A stretch of DNA of 63,548 nucleotides from Mycolicibacterium peregrinum (GTDB lineage Bacteria > Actinomycetota > Actinomycetes > Mycobacteriales > Mycobacteriaceae), in assembly GCF_001665625.1 (NCBI RefSeq), contig NZ_LZSY01000016.1, forward strand, positions 1 to 63,548. Direction: 5' to 3'. The stretch's first letter is position 1. Every line of letters begins with the position of its first letter. This document shows, piece after piece, positions 56,780-63,548 of this stretch. The position numbers and the translations under genes were made by a program. Under the pieces are notes generated by a model, which was not told where the DNA came from, did no database searches, and worked only from the letters and a program-made list of their open reading frames with translations.

Positions 56780-57427
56780 ATGCCCCGTCAACCCGCTGCC
56801 CGCCGCGGCCGGCCACGTGCGTTCGACCGTGACACCGCGCTGCAGGCAGCAATGGACGTGTTCTGGGAGCGTGGCTACGAAGGCACCCGGGTGAGTGACC
56901 TGACCGGCGCGATGGGGCTCAACGCGCCGAGCCTGTATGCGACGTTCGGCTCCAAGGAGGACCTGTTCCGCGAGGTGGTCGCGTATTACGGTGCCCCGGA
57001 ACGCTCGCCGCTCATGATGGCGCTGCGACGTCCGGTTCCGATTCGGGACGCGGTCGAGGCCATGTTGCGCGACAGCGTGCGCCAGTACGCCGACCCTGAC
57101 AGTCCACCCGGCTGCCTGATCGTGCTCGCGGGGATCGCGTATTCGACCGAGACCGAGACGTTGCGCGACCTGCTCAAGCGCTACCGGGACGAAGATCGCG
57201 TGCAGTTGCAGGCCCGGATCCGGGCGGCCGTGGCCGACGGCGAGCTACCCGCGGATGTGGATCCGCAGCGGCTCGCGTCGTTCCTGATCACCGTGCTTCA
57301 CGGGCTGTCCATCCAGGCGAGGGACGGCACATCCCGGGCCGGCATGGATGCGGCCGTGGACCTGGCAATGCTGGCCTGGGACGGCGCGGTCGGGAATGCC
57401 GGCGCGAAAAGGTTTGGTACGCCGTGA
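56780..57427 (+). CDS. TetR-family regulator of the SDR/SMR operon
   Basis: A 215-residue TetR protein of the AcrR-like branch: GRPRAFDRDTALQAAMDVFWERGYEGTRVSDLTGAMGLNAPSLYATFGSKEDLF-type N-terminus and a TetR_C-like domain containing PPGCLIVLAG. The divergent SDR/SMR genes share its operator. The start is leaderless. Convergent with the acyl reductase gene, with a 1-nt gap. Confidence 0.9.
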   Translation: MPRQPAARRGRPRAFDRDTALQAAMDVFWERGYEGTRVSDLTGAMGLNAPSLYATFGSKEDLFREVVAYYGAPERSPLMMALRRPVPIRDAVEAMLRDSVRQYADPDSPPGCLIVLAGIAYSTETETLRDLLKRYRDEDRVQLQARIRAAVADGELPADVDPQRLASFLITVLHGLSIQARDGTSRAGMDAAVDLAMLAWDGAVGNAGAKRFGTP

Positions 57428-57428
57428 C

Positions 57429-59465
57429 TTACCAGTGCACGCCCGGAACCAGCCGGACCGCCCGCTTCACCGGGCGGGCCACCGTACGCGGGACCCGCAG
57501 GCTTCGGGCGCTGCGGACCGGCCGCTTCGGCCGCCGCTGCGTCGGTTCGACTGCCTGCGACTGAGGGCTCTCACCGGCCTCGCCGCGCGCGGCCGCGGAG
57601 TCCGGGTAGCCCAGATACAGCTGATGCAGGACGCGACGAGACAGTTTCGGGGTCAGGTAGTTACCGAAATCGGCGACGGTACCCAGCGGGGTGTCGATCC
57701 GGGCCGGCTTGTCCACCAGGCCGCGCACCACCATGGCACCGGCATGCTCGGCCGAGATCGGCGGCACCGGATTGAGCTTGCGCGACGGCGCGATCATCGG
57801 CGTCTTCACCAGCGGCATATGGATATTGGTGAAGGTGATGTGATCCGAGAGGGTTTCGGTGCCGACCACCTCGGAGAAGGCGTCGAGCGCCGCCTTGGAA
57901 GGCAGGTAGGCGCTGTACTTCGGGGTGTTGGCCTGCACGCCGGCGCTGGACACGTTGACCACATGGCCGAACCGGCGTTCTCGCCAGTGCGGCAGCAGCG
58001 CCAGCACCATGCGCACCGAACCGAAGTAGTTGACCGCCATCACCCGCTCGTAATCGTGCAACCGGTCCGTCGAGTTGGTCACCGAGCGGCGGATCGACCG
58101 GCCGGCGTTGTTCACCAGATAGTCGACGTGGCCGAACCGGCCGAGGATGTCCTTGACGGTGTGCTCGACCGACGCGGAATCGGTGACGTCACAGGTGAAT
58201 GCGTAAGCCTGCCCGCCCGCTGCGCGAATCTCGGCGACCAGGTCGTCGAGTGCCTCACCGCTGCGGGCCAGGGCGAAGACGCAGGCACCGCGTTCGGCCA
58301 CGGCGATCGCCGAGGCTCGGCCGATGCCGCTGGAGGCTCCGGTGATGATGACGTGCTTGCCGACCAGGGGGCCGGCCGGATCATCGCGACGGGCCCGATC
58401 GGGATCGAGGTGCTCAGCCCAGTACCGCCACAGTTTCGGTGCGTACGAAGAGAATTCGGGCACGGAGATCCCGGTACCGCGCAGCGCAGCGGTGGCGTTG
58501 TCCGCGGTGAAGGTCGGTCGTAACTCCGCCACGTCGAGCACGTCACCCGGAATGCCCAGCTGGGTGGCGACGATGTTGCGTACCGCCTTGACCCGGCCCC
58601 GCGCCCGCAACACCGGTGCTGCGGTCGCCCGCGGCAGCGAGCCGCGCAGCGGCGGCAGCCCGGCCTCGGCGGCCACGCCACGGTAGATGTCGCGCAGCCC
58701 GATGGTCTCGGGTGCGGTCAGGTGGAACGCCTCACCGTCCTTGCCGTCGGTATGCATCAGCGCGACCATCGCTTCAACAACGAAGTCCACCGGCACCACA
58801 TTGGTCCGGCCCGAGTCGGGCAGCATCATCGGCGTGAACTTCGGAAGCGCCGCCAGCCGGGCCAGCACGCCGAAGAAGTAATACGGGCCGTCGATCTTGT
58901 CCATCTCGCCGGTTTGGGAATCGCCGACCACAACGGCCGGGCGGTACACCCGGTAGCGCAGGCCTGGCGTCGAGCGCACCAGCAGTTCTGCCTCGAACTT
59001 GGTCTGGTGATATGGCGTCGGCAGGTCCTGGGCGACGTCGAAATCGTCCTCGGTGAACACGCCCCGGTGGTTTCCCGCCACCGCGATCGAGGACACGTGG
59101 TGCAACGTGGCGTCGAGGCGACGGGTCAGCCCGATCACTGCGCGGGTGCCCTCCACGTTGGCCGCCCGCTGTTCGGCTTCGCCGACCGTCATGTCGTAGA
59201 TCGCCGCGCAGTGCACCACATGCGAGACGTCGCCGAGTTCGGCGATATCGGCGTCGGATAGCCCCAGATCGGCCACTGTCAGGTCGCCGACCAGCGGTTT
59301 CACCCGCTCATCCCAGTTTTGGGCGAGCCGCTCGAACCGCGTCAGCGACTCGCGGCGCACCAGCACCCACACCTCGGTGTCGGGTTCGCGGGACAGAATC
59401 CGGCTGATCACTCGGCGGCCAATAAACCCGGTACCGCCGGTAACGACATAGCGCATGCGAGCCAT
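57429..59465 (-). CDS. acrA1: Two-domain fatty acyl-CoA reductase (AcrA1/Rv3391-like)
   Basis: A 678-residue fusion of two SDR domains. Residues ~1-370 form an extended-SDR/acyl reductase (YVVTGGTGFIGRRV; YHQTKFEAE) and ~375-640 form a classical SDR (VIITGASSGIGRASAIAV; NNAG; YSAYLPSKAA). A basic tail follows. Such proteins reduce acyl-CoA to alcohol or aldehyde for wax or ether lipids. ATG 59465 has AAGG 5 nt upstream; ATG 59456 is an alternative. Confidence 0.9.
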   Translation of the reverse strand: MARMRYVVTGGTGFIGRRVISRILSREPDTEVWVLVRRESLTRFERLAQNWDERVKPLVGDLTVADLGLSDADIAELGDVSHVVHCAAIYDMTVGEAEQRAANVEGTRAVIGLTRRLDATLHHVSSIAVAGNHRGVFTEDDFDVAQDLPTPYHQTKFEAELLVRSTPGLRYRVYRPAVVVGDSQTGEMDKIDGPYYFFGVLARLAALPKFTPMMLPDSGRTNVVPVDFVVEAMVALMHTDGKDGEAFHLTAPETIGLRDIYRGVAAEAGLPPLRGSLPRATAAPVLRARGRVKAVRNIVATQLGIPGDVLDVAELRPTFTADNATAALRGTGISVPEFSSYAPKLWRYWAEHLDPDRARRDDPAGPLVGKHVIITGASSGIGRASAIAVAERGACVFALARSGEALDDLVAEIRAAGGQAYAFTCDVTDSASVEHTVKDILGRFGHVDYLVNNAGRSIRRSVTNSTDRLHDYERVMAVNYFGSVRMVLALLPHWRERRFGHVVNVSSAGVQANTPKYSAYLPSKAALDAFSEVVGTETLSDHITFTNIHMPLVKTPMIAPSRKLNPVPPISAEHAGAMVVRGLVDKPARIDTPLGTVADFGNYLTPKLSRRVLHQLYLGYPDSAAARGEAGESPQSQAVEPTQRRPKRPVRSARSLRVPRTVARPVKRAVRLVPGVHW

Positions 59466-59522
59466 CGTGGCCTTAGATCGGGCAAACGTCAACAAGGCCG
59501 GTCAACTCGGCTGCTGAACCGC

Positions 59523-59528
59523 TATCGT
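59523..59528 (+). promoter_or_regulatory. Possible leaderless -10 of the MaoC dehydratase gene
   Basis: TATCGT is 8 nt before the ATG at 59537, slightly long but with no ribosome site as alternative. Confidence 0.45.
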
Positions 59529-59536
59529 CGGCACGC

Positions 59537-60406
59537 ATGCCCCTCAATCCGGATGCCATTGGCGAGACAACCGATCCGATTCCGTTCGACTGGACCGACC
59601 GCGACACCCTGCTGTACGCCATCGGCGTTGGCGCGGGCACCGATGACCTCGCCTTCACCACCGAGAACAGTCACGAGATCGAACAGCAGGTGTTGCCGAC
59701 CTATGCGGTGATCGCCTGCTCGGCCTTTCCGGCGGCACTCAAGATCGGCACGTTCAACTTCGGCATGCTGCTGCACGGCTCCCAGGAGATCCGGCTGCAC
59801 CGGCCACTGCCCCCGGCCGGGAAGCTCAGCGTGGTCTCCGAGGTCGTCGACATCCAGGACAAGGGCGAGGGTAAGAACGCGGTGGTCATGCTCAAGGGCA
59901 TCGGCACCGATCCGGCCAGCGGCGAGGTCGTCGCGGAAACCCTTACCACCGTGGTGATTCGGGGCGAAGGCGGGTTCGGCGGGCAGCAGGGGCAACGCCC
60001 CGTCGCACCGCAGATTCCCGATCGCGACGCGGACGCCCGGGTGGCGTTGCCCACCCGCGAGGATCAGGCGCTGATCTATCGACTCTCGGGGGACCGCAAC
60101 CCATTGCACAGCGATCCGTGGTTCGCGAAGAATCTGGCCGGGTTCCCGAAGCCGATCCTGCACGGTCTGTGCACCTACGGTGTGGCCGGGCGGGCGCTGG
60201 TCGCCGAACTCGGTGGCGGCGACGCCACGAAAGTCCATGCCGTCGCGGCGCGGTTCAGTTCTCCCGTGTTCCCGGGGGAGACGCTGACGACGTCGATCTG
60301 GCGCACCGAACCGGGGCGGGCCGTGTTCCGCACCGAGGCGGCCGGGCCCGACGGTGCCGATGCTCGACTCGTACTGGAGGACGGTGTCGCCGAGTATTCC
60401 GACTGA
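59537..60406 (+). CDS. htdY: (3R)-hydroxyacyl-CoA dehydratase, MaoC family (HtdY-like)
   Basis: A 289-residue double hot-dog protein. The N-terminal non-catalytic half contains NFGMLLHGSQEIRLHRPLPP. The C-terminal half has the hydratase-2 motif YRLSGDRNPLHSDPWFA with catalytic Asp and His, then GFPKPILHGLCTYG. By position beside the acyl reductase it corresponds to Rv3389c (HtdY). It probably hydrates or dehydrates 2-enoyl-CoAs in lipid metabolism. Confidence 0.9.
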   Translation: MPLNPDAIGETTDPIPFDWTDRDTLLYAIGVGAGTDDLAFTTENSHEIEQQVLPTYAVIACSAFPAALKIGTFNFGMLLHGSQEIRLHRPLPPAGKLSVVSEVVDIQDKGEGKNAVVMLKGIGTDPASGEVVAETLTTVVIRGEGGFGGQQGQRPVAPQIPDRDADARVALPTREDQALIYRLSGDRNPLHSDPWFAKNLAGFPKPILHGLCTYGVAGRALVAELGGGDATKVHAVAARFSSPVFPGETLTTSIWRTEPGRAVFRTEAAGPDGADARLVLEDGVAEYSD

Positions 60407-60510
60407 TCCGGCAGGCGCGGCAATTTCGTAGAAGCGGCTGCATACCGCGTGGTGGATTGACAGGATCGAACCACTGAGGTCGCACGGCGGTGCGGGAATG
60501 GCGGTGGCAG

Positions 60511-61410
60511 ATGACGCAGGTGAACCTGGTCGTTGGGTATCTGGCCACTCCCGGTGGTGCCGACGCACTCGCGTTGGCGGTTAGGTTCGCCCGAACGCTG
60601 GCCGCCGAGGTCCATATCTGCATCGTGCTGCCACCCGACAACGCGCCGCCGGGCACCGTCCCCAAGGGTGGCTACGAGGAAGTACTGGCCGAGCAGGCGC
60701 AGGGCTGGCTGGACGATGCCCTGGGCCTGGTGCCTGACGACGTTGTGGCGCACACGCATCTGAGTTTCGACGAGTCGTACACCGACGGTCTGATCCGCGA
60801 AGCGCTGCGGCTTCAGGCGGTCGCAATCGTGGTCGGCGGTGCCGGTGGCGGGTTGATCGGCAGCTATTCGCTGGGGTCGGTGGTCAACGAGCTGTTGCAC
60901 GCCTCGCCGGTGCCGGTCGCGGTGGCGCCCCGCGGAACCCGCGATTCGAAGGTCGAACGGGTGCATGAGATCACCTGTGCCATCGGTCAGCGTCAGGGTT
61001 CGGATCTGTTGCTCGCCACCGCGGTACGGGCCAGCCGGGCCGCGGAGATCCCGCTGCGGTTGGTCTCGCTGGTCGCGCTCGATCCGACCTTCGGCTCGCT
61101 GCGCGGCGACACTGAAGCCGTGCGAGCCCACGCGCTCGCGCACGCCGAACGGACCTTGGAGGCTGCCAGAAATGAACTGCCGGCGGATTTTCCGGTGTCC
61201 TCGACCATCGTGACCGGTCCCAGCGTCGAGGCCGCCGTCGAACAGTTGGGTTGGGACGACGGTGACATCATCATGGTCGGATCCAGCCGGCTCAGCGCGC
61301 CGCGACGGATCTTCCTCGGTTCCACGGCGGCCAAGATGTTGCGGGTGTTGGACGTGCCCATGGTGGTTGTGCCCCGGGACGAACTGAAAGACGGCGAGGA
61401 TCACTCATGA
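60511..61410 (+). CDS. Tandem universal stress protein
   Basis: A 299-residue protein with two UspA domains (~1-145 and ~155-295). The first has VVGGAGGGLIGSYSLGSVVNELLHASPVPVAVAP and the second has MVGSSRLSAPRRIFLGSTAAKMLRVLDVPMVVVP, i.e. G-x2-G-x9-G-S/T type ATP-binding loops. Overlaps the permease gene (ATGA), so it may regulate transport. GTG 60490 with GAGG upstream is an alternative start. Confidence 0.85.
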   Translation: MTQVNLVVGYLATPGGADALALAVRFARTLAAEVHICIVLPPDNAPPGTVPKGGYEEVLAEQAQGWLDDALGLVPDDVVAHTHLSFDESYTDGLIREALRLQAVAIVVGGAGGGLIGSYSLGSVVNELLHASPVPVAVAPRGTRDSKVERVHEITCAIGQRQGSDLLLATAVRASRAAEIPLRLVSLVALDPTFGSLRGDTEAVRAHALAHAERTLEAARNELPADFPVSSTIVTGPSVEAAVEQLGWDDGDIIMVGSSRLSAPRRIFLGSTAAKMLRVLDVPMVVVPRDELKDGEDHS

Positions 61411-62951
61411 CGGAATCCGCGTCGCATCAGAAGCTCGAAGCCGCCGAGCACTCTGCCGGGCTGGTTTCCAAGGGCCTGGCCGCGGGCAAGGTAGGCACCT
61501 TCTCCGGTGCGATCCTCGGCATCTCGTGTGTGGCACCCGGATACACGCTGACCGCGAGCATCGGGTTGATCGTCGCCGCAGTCGGACTCAAGATGCCCGC
61601 GATCTTCATCGCCGGGTTCATCCCGATGTTCCTGACTGCCTACGCCTATCGCGAACTGAACTCGCGCGCACCTGACTGCGGGGCGTCGTTCACCTGGTCC
61701 ACCAAGGCATTCGGCCCGTATGTCGGCTGGATGTGTGGGTGGGGCATGGTGGTCGCGTCCATCATCGTGCTGTCCAACCTCGCCGCCATCGCGGTGGAGT
61801 TCTTCTATCTGTTCATCGCTCGGATCACCAACCACCCGTCGATCGCCGAGCTCGCCGACAACAAGGCCATCAACATCATCACCACGCTGGTGTTCCTGGT
61901 CATCGCGACTCTGGTCGCCAGTCGCGGCATCACCACCAGTGAACGCGTGCAGTACGTACTGGTCGGATTCCAGATGGTGGTGCTGTTGGCGTTCGCGGTG
62001 ATGGCGTTCGTGCATGTGGGGCGCGGCGATGCGCCGGCCGGACTGTCATTCGACCTGGACTGGTTCAATCCGTTCAACGGACTTGCGCTGAGCGCCTTCG
62101 TGGTTGGGGTAACCGGATCGATCTTCGCCTTCTGGGGTTGGGACACCTGCCTGACCCTGGGGGAGGAGTCCAAAGATCCGACGAAGGTGCCGGGCCGGGC
62201 CGGGCTGCTGTGCGTTCTGTCCATCTTGGCGACGTATCTGCTGATCGCTGTCGCGGTCATGATGTACGCCGGCGTCGGGGAAACCGATCTGGGGCTGGGT
62301 AATCCGGACAATGCCGAGAACGTTTTCGCCGCGTTGGCCGATCCGGTGCTCGGTACCTATGCCGGGCCGCTGCTGTTTTTGGCGATCCTGGCTTCGTCGG
62401 TGGCCAGCCTGCAGACCACGTTCCTGCCTGCCGCACGGGCGATGCTGGCGATGGGCGCCTACAAGGCGTTCCCGCCGCGTTTCGCCGAGGTCAGCCCGCG
62501 CTATCTGGTGCCGGTGTTCGCGACCGTCACCGCCGGCGTGGTCACCGGGGTGTTCTACACCGTGGTGAGCCTGCTCTCCGAGAGTGCGCTGCTGGATACC
62601 ATTGCCGCTCTTGGCATCATGATCTGCTGGTACTACGGCATCACCGCTTTTGCCTGTGTCTGGTACTTCCGCCGTGAGCTGTTCGACAACGCCCACAACA
62701 TGGTGTTCAAGTTCCTGTTCCCACTGCTCGGCGGAATCGTGCTGGCCGCGGTCTTCGTGATCTCGATCAAGGAGAGCATGGACCCGGAGAATGCCAGCGG
62801 CGCGGCGATCGGCGGCATCGGCCTGGTGTTCTTCATCGGCTTCGGCGTACTGATCCTCGGTGCCGTGCTGATGATGGTCTGGCGGTCTCGCAGTCCCGCG
62901 TTCTTCCGGGGCGAAACCCTGCGGTACGACACGCCTTCACTCGTGGAGTAG
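61407..62951 (+). CDS. APC-family amino acid permease
   Basis: A 514-residue transporter with ~12 TM helices. GAILGISCVAPGYTLTASIGLIVA lies early, FAFWGWDTCLTLGEESKDP is the conserved loop of this subgroup, and there is a short polar C-terminus. Translationally coupled to the tandem universal stress protein, an arrangement seen with APC permeases. Only ~25% similar by eye to the permease at 37-1479. Substrate unknown. Confidence 0.88.
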   Translation: MTESASHQKLEAAEHSAGLVSKGLAAGKVGTFSGAILGISCVAPGYTLTASIGLIVAAVGLKMPAIFIAGFIPMFLTAYAYRELNSRAPDCGASFTWSTKAFGPYVGWMCGWGMVVASIIVLSNLAAIAVEFFYLFIARITNHPSIAELADNKAINIITTLVFLVIATLVASRGITTSERVQYVLVGFQMVVLLAFAVMAFVHVGRGDAPAGLSFDLDWFNPFNGLALSAFVVGVTGSIFAFWGWDTCLTLGEESKDPTKVPGRAGLLCVLSILATYLLIAVAVMMYAGVGETDLGLGNPDNAENVFAALADPVLGTYAGPLLFLAILASSVASLQTTFLPAARAMLAMGAYKAFPPRFAEVSPRYLVPVFATVTAGVVTGVFYTVVSLLSESALLDTIAALGIMICWYYGITAFACVWYFRRELFDNAHNMVFKFLFPLLGGIVLAAVFVISIKESMDPENASGAAIGGIGLVFFIGFGVLILGAVLMMVWRSRSPAFFRGETLRYDTPSLVE

Positions 62952-62965
62952 AGCCCACCCCGGGA

Positions 62966-63027
62966 CCGCGAGATCAACGAAATGGTCGCCCCCAGAAGGT
63001 TTTGCGACCACAGCGTTGATTTCGCGG
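62966..63027. terminator. Long bidirectional terminator or palindromic element
   Basis: CCGCGAGATCAACG (62966-62979) pairs with CGTTGATTTCGCGG (63014-63027), 13 of 14. Inner arms TGGTCGC/GCGACCA (62983-62989, 63004-63010) are perfect. It lies between convergent genes. It may be one copy of a dispersed intergenic palindrome of the genome. Confidence 0.75.
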
Positions 63028-63039
63028 TGAAGGTGCGGC

Positions 63040-63548
63040 TCAGCCGGCCGCGCCGCCGATGCCGGAGTTGCCCTTGTTGTGTGCCAGCTCGAACGGATCC
63101 AGCAGGTCCCACACCGTGGTGACGGCCTGGACCTTGAGTTCGGCGCCGGGCTCCTCCAGGTTGATCAAGTCGGCGATGATGTCGTAGCCGTAGTACACCG
63201 CTGACCCCGGCGGCGTGGTCTTGATCAGCTCGTTGATGATGGTCTGCCGGGCATCTCGCGCGGCGGGATCGTCACCCAGCGCGGGGGCCAGGCTGGGCAG
63301 AATCTTGCTGATCGGGATCACCGCGTTCACCCACGGCACGATCTGGGTGCCCCGGTAGATCTGCTCGGTCGCCTCGCGCACAAGCGGTTTGAGCTCGTTC
63401 GGCGCGGCGCCCATCAACGCATCCCGCAGATTCAGGATCTCGGGGGGAATGTCTTTCGGCTCGGGATCATTGTCGCGCAGCGGGTTGGGGTCCCACGGCG
63501 TAGCTGCCTGATCCTGGACCGCCGCGACTTTCGGGGTGACCGAGGTCT
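63040..63548 (-). CDS. Hypothetical protein, 5' end outside the window
   Basis: The last ~169 residues of a protein whose frame is open to the right edge, so the true start is beyond it; an internal TTG/ATG at 63417-63415 is not the start. Visible features: ILNLRDALMGAAPNELKPLV, TQIVPWVNAVIPISKILPSL and GSAVYYGYDIIADLI. It is helical with hydrophobic patches but no clear TM or catalytic motif. No family was recognised. Confidence 0.7.
   Translation of the reverse strand, partial: TSVTPKVAAVQDQAATPWDPNPLRDNDPEPKDIPPEILNLRDALMGAAPNELKPLVREATEQIYRGTQIVPWVNAVIPISKILPSLAPALGDDPAARDARQTIINELIKTTPPGSAVYYGYDIIADLINLEEPGAELKVQAVTTVWDLLDPFELAHNKGNSGIGGAAG

Overview
The window is high-GC actinobacterial DNA that fits a fast-growing mycobacterium (Mycolicibacterium-type). 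The marker genes are CIRCE-groES-groEL1 with a His-rich GroEL1 tail, WhiB3, SigD with its anti-sigma factor RsdA, GuaB2/GuaB3/ChoD, a homologue of the alkyl sulfatase Rv3406, GuaA, ImuA'/ImuB and an AcrA1-like reductase next to an HtdY-like dehydratase. From memory, this order follows the M. tuberculosis Rv3389c-Rv3418c block, with extra accessory genes inserted. Regulatory signals are also mycobacterial: at least seven genes have a TANNNT -10 hexamer 6-7 nt before the start codon (leaderless transcripts), and there are two LexA/SOS boxes.

Layout. 0-6 kb: an APC permease divergent from a B12-dependent diol/glycerol dehydratase operon (fused large+medium subunit, small subunit, reactivase). 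6-7.3 kb: a DUF222/HNH (13E12-type) gene with a perfect SOS box on its start codon. 7.3-9.6 kb: the groES-groEL1 operon. 9.6-24 kb: an accessory block between groEL1 and whiB3. It holds a six-TM HAMP nucleotide cyclase with a coupled leader ORF, secreted and membrane proteins, an FAD oxidase, an HD protein, an alcohol dehydrogenase with an ECHDC3-like crotonase, a TetR with a divergent membrane protein, a deazaflavin oxidoreductase, OsmC, an amidase, and an ECF41-type sigma factor with DoxX. 24-33.3 kb: whiB3, a helical-repeat protein, sigD-rsdA, DUF5319, guaB2-guaB3, choD, phoU.

33.3-43.7 kb: a TetR divergent from a degenerate ABC ATPase/YhgE pair, alkyl sulfatase with its TetR, catalase, a GH65 phosphorylase with beta-phosphoglucomutase, and two small paralogous genes. 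43.7-45.3 kb: guaA. 45.3-51.9 kb: a one-strand cassette of three Thr-rich lipoproteins, an S53 protease, and zinc-ribbon polytopic proteins that look like catalytically dead PrsW relatives carrying or paired with a CPPDCG-type extracytoplasmic domain. This is the best candidate for an undescribed system in the window. 52-63.5 kb: SOS-controlled imuA'-imuB, nucleoside hydrolase, SDR/SMR with a TetR, acyl reductase, MaoC dehydratase, a universal-stress-protein/permease operon, and a truncated gene at the right edge.

Purine synthesis is represented by guaA, guaB2 and guaB3. Stress control is represented by LexA, HrcA/CIRCE, WhiB3, SigD and the ECF41-type factor. Several TetR repressors sit beside clear dyad operators. 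No tRNA, rRNA, insertion sequence or CRISPR array was seen.
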